Positions 11,460 to 19,928 of a DNA stretch of 64,000 bases are shown here, piece after piece. Under the pieces are notes generated by a model that was not told where the DNA came from, searched no databases, and worked only from the letters and a program-made list of their open reading frames with translations. The DNA is from Helichrysum umbraculigerum (lineage: Eukaryota; Streptophyta; Magnoliopsida; Asterales; Asteraceae): NCBI GenBank assembly GCA_949592205.1, contig CATIUR010000003.1, positions 165,715,759 through 165,779,758 on the forward strand, written 5' to 3'. Within the stretch, counting starts at the first letter, position 1. Every line of letters begins with the position of its first letter. The translations under genes and the position numbers were made by a program.

Positions 11460-12308
11460 CATAATATGAGAAAACATCATGAAAGTACAATGATTTTGGA
11501 AAGAATGGAAGTACCAATGGAAGGGTGTCATGTGTATAAAGAGAATACTCACATGTTAAAAACCCATTTACCCCCTAACTTAAATATCTCACAAACGACA
11601 AATCGAAAAATTATGAAAATTGCACCATTAGATTCAGCGTTTGATCCTCTTCGATTTGTCGTCCATCAAGGCATACTTTCGATGAATTTTTTTTTTCACC
11701 TTTTTTTTTGTGGGTTTTACTAATTGCTAACACATGTGTTAATATTTGGTTATATATTTAATTTAAGTATAAAATTTAGGGATTAGGGTTTAGGATTTAT
11801 TAGGGCTTAGGGTTAATAGGTTTAGGGTTTAGTAGGGTTTAGGGTTTAGGGTTTAGTAGGGTTTAGGGTTTAGTAAGATTTAGGGTTTAGAGTTATATAA
11901 AGCGTTTAGGGTTTAGGGTTTGGGGGTTAGGGTTTAGGGTTTAGGGTTTGGGTTTTGAGGTTTCTCCCGAAACCCCAAAACCCAAACCCTAAACCCTAAA
12001 CCCTAACCCCCAAACCCTAAACCCTAAACGCAACACTTTAACACATGTGTTAGTAAATTGTAAAAACCACCAAAAAACGTGAAAAAAAAATTTCGTCGAA
12101 AGTATGCCTTGATGGACGGCAAATCGAAGAGGATCAAACGCTGAATCTAATGGTGCAATTTTCATAATTTTTCGATTTGTCGTTTGTGAGATATTTAAGT
12201 TAGGGGGTAAATGGGTTTTGTATTCTCTTTGTACAAATGGCACTCTCCTATTGGTACTTTCATACTTTCCATAATTCATGTACTCTCATGATCTCATCTC
12301 TTCATAAT
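11460..12308. mobile_element. foldback element, inverted arms joined by telomere-like repeats (copy 1)
   Basis: The outer ~300 bases of each side are inverted copies: the left arm has AAATATCTCACAAACGACAA and ATCCTCTTCGATTTG, and the right arm has their complements. The arms meet in degenerate TTTAGGG repeats (about 11770-11950) that turn into CCCTAAA repeats (about 11970-12030) around a palindromic centre near 11967. ORFs at 11466-11723 (+) and 11989-12279 (-) are the two arms read through and are not genes. A second copy is at 36850-37640 and a fragment at 30507-30660. Ends are approximate, and no target duplication could be fixed. Confidence 0.75.
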
Positions 12309-12343
12309 ATATGTGTTTACAGTAATATTTCATTATATATTTT

Positions 12344-12700
12344 TAGAGTAAGGTTCAAATGAGTCCATGATTTTTGAGTGAGACTAAGGGAACCAATGAA
12401 GGTTTAGACTTATCAATATAATTATTAGAAAAAATTAAATCGTTGTTAAAAAATCATTATGTAGAAGACGTTTTAAAGGGGGAAAATGATTAATTTGTCT
12501 ATATTTTTTACATGACGTCATCTTTTGCGAATTTTTTGTAGGAGAAAATGAAAATTTCAAAAGATAATACATAACCCATAATAAAGGTCTCACCTGTTCA
12601 TTATTTCACAGCATGTATAACATCTATATCATATTAAAAATAATTTGAGATTAAAAGAATCACCAATGTATGTATTAGAAATTTAGAGGTAAATATCATT
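12344..12700. repeat. diverged terminal fragment of the foldback family
   Basis: GAGTAAGGTTCAAATGAG at 12346-12363, followed by a GAGTGAGACTAAGGGAACCAATGA-like stretch (12375-12398), matches the outer end of copy 2 (from 36864). The rest, to the Harbinger element, is AT-rich and non-coding. Confidence 0.45.
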
Positions 12701-13171
12701 AAGGCTTGTGCTAACGGGCCGTCGGGGAGCCGTCGGTGGGGGCGTCGGTTGTGCCGACGCACCGACGCCATTGGCACGGGGCGTCGGTACGCCGCGTCGG
12801 TTGGGTGGCGTCGGGAATCCGACGGGAGAGAGAGGGAAAAAGTGGGGCCACGGTGGTTTTGATCCGTTGCAAGATAAAAAAAAAAAAAGAAATTTAAAAA
12901 ACCAATTTACCACTATAAATTCAAACCAAATCCAACCAATTTTTCACAACATTCATACTCCAACTTTCAAATATTCCACAACTTTATACAATTTTACTTT
13001 TCAATTTACCACTTTCAACCTATTTTCACAACATTCACACCTTAACTATCAAATATTCCACAACTTCTACAACTTCTACAACTTCAATATTATTTCCATT
13101 TCATTTCTTTTACCCATTTTTTCACCATTTTTATACCAATTCATCTACAAAAAAAAAAACATTTACTAAAC

Positions 13172-14479
13172 ATGTCTGGATCCGATTCCGATCTAGACGA
13201 TTTAAATGCCGTCCTAGCCGCATATAATCCGATCGCTAGCCGTGTACAACAAGATACGTCATCCGATTCGGACGAGGAGATTGAAGTAAGCGTTCCACGT
13301 CCGAGACGTTATTTTCCAAGAGATCGTTATGCCGCCGACCAACGTTTATATCAAGACTACTTTGCCGAAAACCCGACATTCCCGCTTGATTTCTTTCGTC
13401 GTCGCTTTCGGATGAGTCGGCCAATGTTTATACATTTATGCCAAGGTATCTTATCGTACTCCCACCATCCGATACCCCCTTACTTTCTTTATTTCCATCA
13501 AGGTCGAGACGCAACCGGAAAACCCGGATTTAATGTTTTCCAAAAAGTCACGTCGGCCTTACGGCAAATGGCATACGGTTGTGCCGCCGACTTGTTCGAT
13601 GAATACTTACATATGGGTCAACAAACATCATACGATTGTTTGGACAACTTTTGTAAATGTGTTTTTCATCTGTATTCACGTGAGTATTTAAGAAAACCAA
13701 CACTCCATGATGTGCAACGATTGCATCAACGTCATGCGGAACTACACGGTTTTCCGGGTATGCTTGGAAGTATTGATTGTATGCACTGGGCTTGGAGAAA
13801 TTGCCCAATTGCATGGCAGGGTCAATACACTCGAGGTGATCACGGCTATCCAACAATCATGCTTGAAGCCGTTGCCTCCTACGACTTGTGGATTTGGCAC
13901 GCTTTCTTTGGTCCTGCCGGGTCGAACAACGACATCAACGTTCTCAATGAATCTGATTTATTCCAAGACTTACTACAAGATCAAGCTCCTCAAGTCAACT
14001 TCACTATTGCCGGTCAACAATTCACCAAAGGGTATTATCTCGGCGATGGAATATATCCGGAATGGTCGACGATTGTGAAGTCGTTTAAGTATCCGTTAAC
14101 AGAAGCCGAGTCAAGGTTCAAGAGGTACCAAGAATCGGCAAGGAAAGATGTGGAACGGGCATTCGGGGTACTTCAAGGCCGTTGGCAAATCTTGAAAAAC
14201 CCCGCTAGACCATATAGCATCAACAAAATACGGCGAATCATGTATTGTTGTGTAATTTTACACAACATGATAATCGAAGACAATGGACGCAATATGTGTA
14301 CACACGAGGAAGAGTATTGGACAAACCCGGAAAATCTACCTCAACGAACGTGGGAAGAAAGGGTAGCGGTGCAACTACGTATGGATAAAGAGTTGCGTGA
14401 CCGTGTCGTCCATCATCGTCTTCGCGATGCCCTCATCGAACACATCTCGAGCCTCCCACCAAATTTTCGAACGCGTTAG
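13172..14479 (+). CDS. PIF/Harbinger transposase (DDE_Tnp_4, HARBI1-like nuclease)
   Basis: Intact 435-residue protein without introns. The Ser/Asp-rich N-terminus (1-40) precedes a helical region (~50-195) likely to bind DNA. The nuclease core has D202 in GSIDCMHW, D292 in YYLGDGIYP and E328 in DVERAFGVLQGRW; the last two are separated by 35 residues, the DD35E spacing. PAGSNNDINVL (248-258) and the tail CVILHNMIIEDN are family signatures. It would cut the element's ends and insert at TTA/TAA. Start: the first ATG after a long pyrimidine-rich, ATG-poor leader. Because the Myb-like partner is missing, it may need a partner in trans, or may mobilise related MITEs such as the one at 38401-38705. 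No stop or frameshift is present, suggesting a young copy. Confidence 0.93.
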   Translation: MSGSDSDLDDLNAVLAAYNPIASRVQQDTSSDSDEEIEVSVPRPRRYFPRDRYAADQRLYQDYFAENPTFPLDFFRRRFRMSRPMFIHLCQGILSYSHHPIPPYFLYFHQGRDATGKPGFNVFQKVTSALRQMAYGCAADLFDEYLHMGQQTSYDCLDNFCKCVFHLYSREYLRKPTLHDVQRLHQRHAELHGFPGMLGSIDCMHWAWRNCPIAWQGQYTRGDHGYPTIMLEAVASYDLWIWHAFFGPAGSNNDINVLNESDLFQDLLQDQAPQVNFTIAGQQFTKGYYLGDGIYPEWSTIVKSFKYPLTEAESRFKRYQESARKDVERAFGVLQGRWQILKNPARPYSINKIRRIMYCCVILHNMIIEDNGRNMCTHEEEYWTNPENLPQRTWEERVAVQLRMDKELRDRVVHHRLRDALIEHISSLPPNFRTR

Positions 14480-14702
14480 CTAGTTTTAATTTCTTATTAA
14501 TAAATGTATTTTTTTTCTTTTTTAGGATTTGTAATATTTTAATTTTTAATTAATGTATTTTTCTTTTTTAGGATTTGTAATATTTAATTTTTAATTAATG
14601 TAATGTTTTTAGTTTTAATTTAAATGTGTTATTTAAGTTTTTGTATTAAATAAATAGATTAAATAGTGTGTGGGGCCCTGAAAATAAGGGAAGTGATGTT
14701 GC

Positions 14703-14757
14703 TGTTGACAGGGGTGTGTCAGTTGTGTGTCAGTTGTGTGTCAGTTGTGTCAGTCTG
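14703..14757. repeat. subterminal tandem repeat of the Harbinger element
   Basis: GTGTGTCAGTT repeats about four times with small length changes, just inside the right end of the element. Probably a transposase binding array, by position. Confidence 0.7.
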
Positions 14758-14947
14758 ACGTGACGCTGAGCTGGCAGGCAACTGACGCGTCAGTTCGTGT
14801 CACTGTTGGGAGCAGCCTAATGGGAAGTTTGCTTGAAAGGAATGGGGATGAGGGAGTAACACTATTGTTAACTCATGACTTGTAATTATCGATTTTTAAC
14901 TTTGTGATTTGAACTCTAATTGATTCGTAATACTCACTATTTTACAT

Positions 14948-14971
14948 ATTATATATATATATATATATATT
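14948..14971. repeat. (AT)n microsatellite
   Basis: About twelve TA units. Confidence 0.9.
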
Positions 14972-15184
14972 AATTTTAAGATTTTTGTTCTTATGATGAG
15001 TGAACATGGTGAGAGTCGATAGTTAAGTCGTTGACCGATAAACAATACGAATGCTTAATTAAAAATAAAGATTATAGTCATTTATTTTTATTATTTTGTA
15101 TTACATTATACTAAAATTTGTGTGATTTTTACCCGAGTCAGCAACGTGTAGTTGATTTATAATTTGAGAATAGAAATTATTTTG

Positions 15185-15305
15185 AAATGTTGGGCCAGGC
15201 AACATGTTTAAACCTGTCCGATGACCCAAATGGACTAACTAAGATGTATTTGAGCCTCACTCAAATATTTGGTAAAAGCTTATTAGGCATCGACTAAACT
15301 CAAGG
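15185..15305. repeat. dispersed repeat, copy 1
   Basis: The block starting ATGTTGGGCCAGGCAACATG and ending near AAGCTTATTAGGCAT recurs at 38250-38360 with many substitutions and small indels. Class unknown; too short to assign. Confidence 0.6.
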
Positions 15306-15710
15306 GTTATTATATGTGAACTCAAACTTATTATTTAAGAACTTTTTGATGCATATTTCAATTCAACACATTTTGTGACATATTATTCCTTTGTCAAATA
15401 TGATATGATTGTAGATATTTATTTTATTTTATTTTTTGAACAAATTTAAAAATGTTAATTTAACATAATGAAATTCTTTTGGAATTGCTTATTTAAGTTG
15501 TTTATATGCTTATTGCCTATTATTACAACAGATAAGCAGAAATAAACATCTATTAGAAAACTGCTTATCTGCTTATTTCTTAATGAATAAACGTTTAAAA
15601 ATAAGTATGGAGACACATATTTATTTTTCAAGTAGAAAAGCACTTACAAATAAGCAATCCCAAACAACCATGAATCCGGGGTATTTCTTTTATGAAATAA
15701 CTTCATAAAT

Positions 15711-15960
15711 AAGGGACTAAATTAGGAATATATAAACGAAAGATAACTTTGTTAAACATTTTCTTTCACCCCCATAAACTTTAGGTTATTGCAAATAATG
15801 GACATAATTCTACTGCTACGAGTTTTGAAGCCGATTCACTTTGATCTCGTTTGCATCTACAAGTTTAAACCATCATTTGTCTCCCCTTCGCTAAATTCTT
15901 CGCTGGTAATTTAGTTTCTACTCCTTCATGCGTATATGTTAAATTAAACCCTCATATTTG
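15711..15960 (+). repeat. duplicate of the region upstream of PIGB
   Basis: The blocks AACGAAAGATAACTTTGTTA, CCCCATAAACTTTAG, TGATCTCGTTTGCATCTACA and CCATCATTTGTCT occur here and, in the same order, at 45061-45080 plus 46992-47104 upstream of PIGB. The copies differ by indels. This copy lacks the Mutator-like element and so shows the empty insertion site (CTTTGTTAA once, 15747-15755). No PIGB coding sequence follows here. Confidence 0.8.
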
Positions 15961-16020
15961 TAGTGTGATTTTTATAATTTTTTGACTTACCTTGTGAAAC
16001 GGTAAATCGAAGAGAAAAAA
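15961..16020. repeat. foldback-family fragment at the insertion site of the copia element
   Basis: GATTTTTATAATTTTTTGAC and GGTAAATCGAAGAG resemble pieces of the foldback arms (compare 37480-37545). It is the left flank of the 14.5 kb element. The right flank (30507-30660) is also foldback-like. Confidence 0.55.
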
Positions 16021-16636
16021 TGTTGGGGCATGTATTTGTGACCACATATCTAGCTTGTAATAGTACTAGTGATTATTGTAATCAAGTGTGTACAATTGAT
16101 TTTGAATTGTAATAATTGATATGATATTAGTTTGTTGTTAATATTCGTTAAATATATTAGTAAGATAAAGTGTTAAACGAATATCGAGAATGAAAATGCA
16201 AACTAAAGTCTGTCTGCGAGATGAGATCTCAAGTCGCAGGATTGAGTTCTGCGAGTCGAGATCTGGGCTCGGAGATGTGGCAACGAACCGAGACCATAAT
16301 GGGCTTGGTTTTGGGCTGCGAAGTCAGTCGACTCGCAGAGCCCATCGGGCTGCGAGTCGAGTTGGCAGAAATCTTATATATACAAAATTAGGGTTTAAAC
16401 AATTAGAACTTTTGCCAATTCGTTTTCCAGAGCTTGTTATTGCAATTCTAAGCATTCTAAGGTTAGGTATTGATCGATTAACATTAATTAATCGATACAA
16501 AACCTTGTTGATTAATCAATTCGCTATTATCTTGCGAAACAATTCGCTCACAATCCGTGAACTAAGTATTGAGGAATTCCGCGCCTTAATACCTAAAGAT
16601 AACCTCGTTATCGATCCATAACACACGGGACTTACA
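16021..16636 (+). repeat. 5' LTR
   Basis: Starts TGTTGGGGCATG and ends GGGACTTACA directly before the primer site. A TATA-like CTTATATATACAAA lies at 16373-16386, followed by TTAGGGTTTAAAC, a telo-box-like word often near plant start sites. The 143-codon ORF inside (16190-16621) also occurs in the 3' LTR and is not considered a gene. Confidence 0.95.
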
Positions 16637-16638
16637 AT

Positions 16639-16650
16639 TGGTATCAGAGC
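16639..16650 (+). other. primer binding site for initiator tRNA-Met
   Basis: TGGTATCAGAGC, two bases after the 5' LTR, is the standard plant initiator-tRNA-Met primer site for minus-strand DNA synthesis. Confidence 0.95.
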
Positions 16651-16845
16651 TTTCGGGCTAAATACGATTAAGTTCGAGGTTTTTGGATAATAACGGTTTA
16701 TTTAGGGTTGTTGGTACGTGCAATAGTGCGTAAAAACGGTCAAAATCAGTCTCTGGAAGTGTTTAGGTTCGAATTCGACCGAAATCTTAGGGTTTAGTCG
16801 ATCAAAAACCTAAAATTTTCGTTTTTGGGGTTTTCAGCCGATTCT

Positions 16846-17060
16846 ACGAACCGAGTTCAATCTCACGAACCGAGTTCAATTTCACGAACCGAGTTCAGTC
16901 TCACGAACCGAGTTCAATCTCACGAACCGAGTTCAATCTCACGAACCGAGTTCAATCTCACGAACCAAGTTCAATCTCACGAACTGAGTTCAATCCTACG
17001 AACCGAGTTCCATTTTGCGAACTGAGTTCCTGTTTTGCGAGTCAAGTTTCTACGAACTGA
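16846..17060 (+). repeat. 19-bp tandem array in the untranslated leader
   Basis: About eleven copies of a 19-base unit (ACGAACCGAGTTCAATCTC) start at exact 19-base steps from 16846 to 17036 and decay toward the 3' end. It lies between the primer site and gag. The ORF at 16825-17025 is the array read through. The word CGAACCGA also recurs around the internal promoter region (24920-25450) and in the LTRs. Confidence 0.95.
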
Positions 17061-17105
17061 ACTTTCTGATTTTTTTTTGTAATTGTTAACTTTTGAAACA
17101 ATAAG

Positions 17106-19928
17106 ATGTTTGATCTTAGTAAAATGATCGAGATGGAACACGAGGTGGGAAAATCAAACGTTCCACCTAAGTTGTTGAAGATCGAAGATTACTATAACTG
17201 GAAGGACAAATTTGAATCTTACTGTAGATTCCATGATCTGTCAATCTGGATGTGTATCAAGAATGGATACACGGCACCTACTCAAACTGTTCAAAATGCT
17301 ATTGTGGTACTTACTTATCAGAACATGAGTGATCAACAGAAGGAAGAATACAAGTCTGAAAATCGAGCTCATTCTTGTATTAAGATGTGTCTTTCAAAGG
17401 AAATCGCTCATCAGCTGAAGTCTTTTTATACTGCAAGAACGCTCTGGGAAGCTCTTGAGAAAAGAGGTGAGGGAAGTCCACAAGTGAGAGCTGGCAAGAA
17501 AAATCTTCTCAAGAAGCAGTTTACTATGTTTAAAGCTTTGAAGGGAGAAGATCTTGATGGTTATGTTACTCGTTTCTACCATTTGCTAAGTGAGTTAGAA
17601 TACCATGAGTTCACTGTAGAAGAAGTTGATAAAACCGACAAATTTATTGAGGGTTTGCCTTCTAAGTGGGAAATGTATGGTGTAATGATCAAGGATAACG
17701 AAACCAGATATGCTACCATTACCTTAGAGCAGGTCATTGACAAGCTCAGAGGTTATGATTTCACCAAAAAGTCAAGAGATACCGATCAGGTTCAGAACCC
17801 TGGGTTATATCATGGAAAATCAAATCTTTCGACTTCGTCTTCTAGTTCGACCACTGCTTTGTTAGTTGGTGATACTGGTGAAAATGGTGAAATGATATCT
17901 GAAGATCTGTGTTTTATTTCCTCCTCTAATGATGAATCTAAAGGAAAGAGTTCTGAGAAGTCATCTCAAGAGCATCAGAAGATGCCTATGAGTGTGAAAT
18001 ATGCCGAACAACAACTGTCTGTTCTCGCATCCTTTGTTGCATCTTATGAGAACTATATTGAGGGAAAGATCAATGATCCTGTCCTGTTTGACGAGGATTA
18101 TGAACAGATCGATTCGGACTACGTTGAGGAATTGGAACTTCGAGAATTACTAGCATTGGTATCCAGAAAAGTTAAGAATTTCCTCAAGAGAACTGGTAGA
18201 AAGGTGGTGGGCAATAGATCAGGGTTTGATAAAACCAAGGTCAGATGCTTTAACTGTCAAGGTATTGGTCATTTCGCTCGTGAATGCCAAAGACCTAAAG
18301 TAGAAGCTAAAGGAAAACAAGGTTCGGGAAGTACTCTTGCTTCCAAAGCCTTAATGGTAAAGCAGTTGGATGGTTCTTATGATTGGAAAGCACAGTCAGA
18401 AGAAGAAGCTTTGATGGCTGAGATTGAACATCAAGAGACAACTGCTGGATCAATGTCCTACATGCCCACTGATGTAGAACAAGGAGTAGAGGTGCCTGAG
18501 TCTGAAGTGAAGACAAATTATAAGGATGTGTTTTACTTGGATTCAAATGCTGAGATGAGTCCAGAAGATTTTGTGACACACATGGCTGAAGTACAAACTG
18601 ACAAGAAAGGGGTATGTTTGGATATTCTTACTCTTGCTGATGTTTGTTATTTAGTTACTGATTTGCAATCTAAATTAAGTGTTTTATCTGTTTCAAATCA
18701 AAATCTGCTATCCCAAGTTAGTGCTTTAACTGATTCTAATAGGTCTATGATATCTGAATTTGAACAAGCTAAATGTGATGTCCTAAGGTTAAGTACAGAT
18801 AAGGTAGATCTTAAGAATAAGATTAAGTCTGATGTTTCTGATAAGATCGCACTTAGAGATACCATTAAAGAAAAGGCTGTAATCATAGATGGACTCTATA
18901 TAAACATCAATGACTTAAATCAAACAATAGCTAATAAGGATAGAGAGTTGGCTGAGCTTAAACAGAAGTTAGTAGAGCAAGATCGTAAGATTGAAAACTA
19001 CAGAACTTTAGAAATGGACAAAATGTTAGAAGCTCAACGTAGTGTAAAGGACAAGACTGGGATATGATACAATGATGTGCCTCATCCTTTTAATGCCAAT
19101 TACACTAGTAACTCTATAGATTCTGAAATGACAGATGTTAATCCTGAGATTTTAGTAACTAATGACCCTAAAAACTTAGAGGCACAGAAGGATGTTGTTA
19201 AGAACCTATCACCAGATAATAGTAAGGTTTCTCATTTCACCAAAATACAGTTTGTATCAGGTGGAGTGATTAATGATACTAAGACTGATGATAAGGTTGA
19301 TAAGGAACAAAGATCTAAATCTTTAGTGCCTAACACTCCGGATGAGAAAGCAAAAGTTAGTAAATCACGAAAATAGATGTCTTGCTTCAAATGTCACCAA
19401 AAGGGACATGTAGCTTCATGTTGTCCGAACAAGAAGCCGGAAGCATCACATAAGTTAGTGATTGATGAAAAGACACCGACTGACTCGAGTACGACTGTAG
19501 ATAGGTTAGATACCAAACCTAAGTTAGGTAATAAACCTGTTAACATTCTTAAAAGAGAAGGTAAACATAGTGTCTCCCCACCTAAGCCTAAGCGACCATA
19601 TCTTCTAAGTGATAATTCTTTCAATAAACCTAGGGATATGACACCGTCAAGGTTTAGAATTCAAGGTAGAAGCCATAGTCATTTTGAGAATGGTTCTACT
19701 TCGCGATCACATGGGTTTAATTATAATTATCATAATAGAGCTCAGAATTCAGTGCCTAGGAGGTTTTCCTCAAATTCACCTCTTAAGGTTGATCGTCCAC
19801 AAGCTCAAGTATCTTCAAAAGTAGCCAAAGCTCCTGATGGGAAGGATGGTTATTTTAAAGAGCTTAAGTTTGTTGATGATAAGGGACAAACCAAGACCGT
19901 AATGGCTTAGGTCCCTCAAGACAACTGA
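17106..19928 (+). pseudogene. gag of the SIRE-like element, long form with two zinc knuckles
   Basis: The frame starts at ATG 17106 (MFDLSKMIEMEH). It has a copia-type gag domain (residues ~30-220), then a CCHC zinc knuckle C381-x2-C384-x4-H389-x4-C394. A long coiled coil (~500-645) is rich in Leu heptads. In-frame stops at 19065 (TGA), 19374 (TAG) and 19908 (TAG) interrupt otherwise coding sequence, because the same frame goes on with a second CCHC knuckle at 19383-19424 (CFKCHQKGHVASC) and basic nucleocapsid-like sequence. Gag packages the RNA into particles. The frame closes at TGA 19926, after the pol frame (+1) has opened at 19903. The 19908 TAG could be a lesion or part of the gag-pol junction. 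Confidence 0.88.

Larger units (their letters stand above)
12703..14817 (+). mobile_element. PIF/Harbinger DNA transposon with TAA target duplication
   Basis: TAA at 12700-12702 and 14818-14820 brackets 2115 bases whose ends are inverted: GGCTTGTGCTAACGG on the left and, read inward, GGCTGCTCCCAACAG on the right. TAA/TTA duplications and GGC/GGG-type ends are the Harbinger pattern. The left subterminal region (12719-12825) is GC-rich with many GCGTCGG words in both orientations. The right one (14700-14800) has a TGTGTCAGT tandem run and GACGCGTCAG. Such clusters are usual transposase binding regions. Only one gene is inside; the Myb-like second gene of autonomous plant Harbingers is absent. 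Confidence 0.9.

Noticed and set aside
11770..12030. Interstitial telomere or former chromosome end
   Set aside because: The repeats are degenerate, short, inverted about a palindrome, and recur in a second copy of the same element, so they belong to the element and not to a fusion point.
11466..12279. 85- and 96-residue ORFs sharing a nearly identical segment on opposite strands
   Set aside because: They are the two inverted arms of the foldback element, which explains the identity.
12683..12913. Pro-rich minus-strand ORF and the overlapping plus ORF 12708-13169
   Set aside because: Arise from the GCGTCGG-rich subterminal region and leader of the Harbinger element.
13236..14078. Other ORFs overlapping the Harbinger transposase
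   Set aside because: Shadow frames of an intact coding sequence with clear domain signatures.
16190..16621. 143-codon ORF in the 5' LTR, repeated at 30054-30485
   Set aside because: Lies entirely in LTR sequence, spans the promoter-like TATA region, has no domain features, and is open in both copies only because the LTRs are 97% identical.
16825..17025. 66-residue ORF with repeated NRVQSHEPSSI units
   Set aside because: Simply the 19-bp tandem array translated; 19 is not a multiple of three and the region is the untranslated leader.
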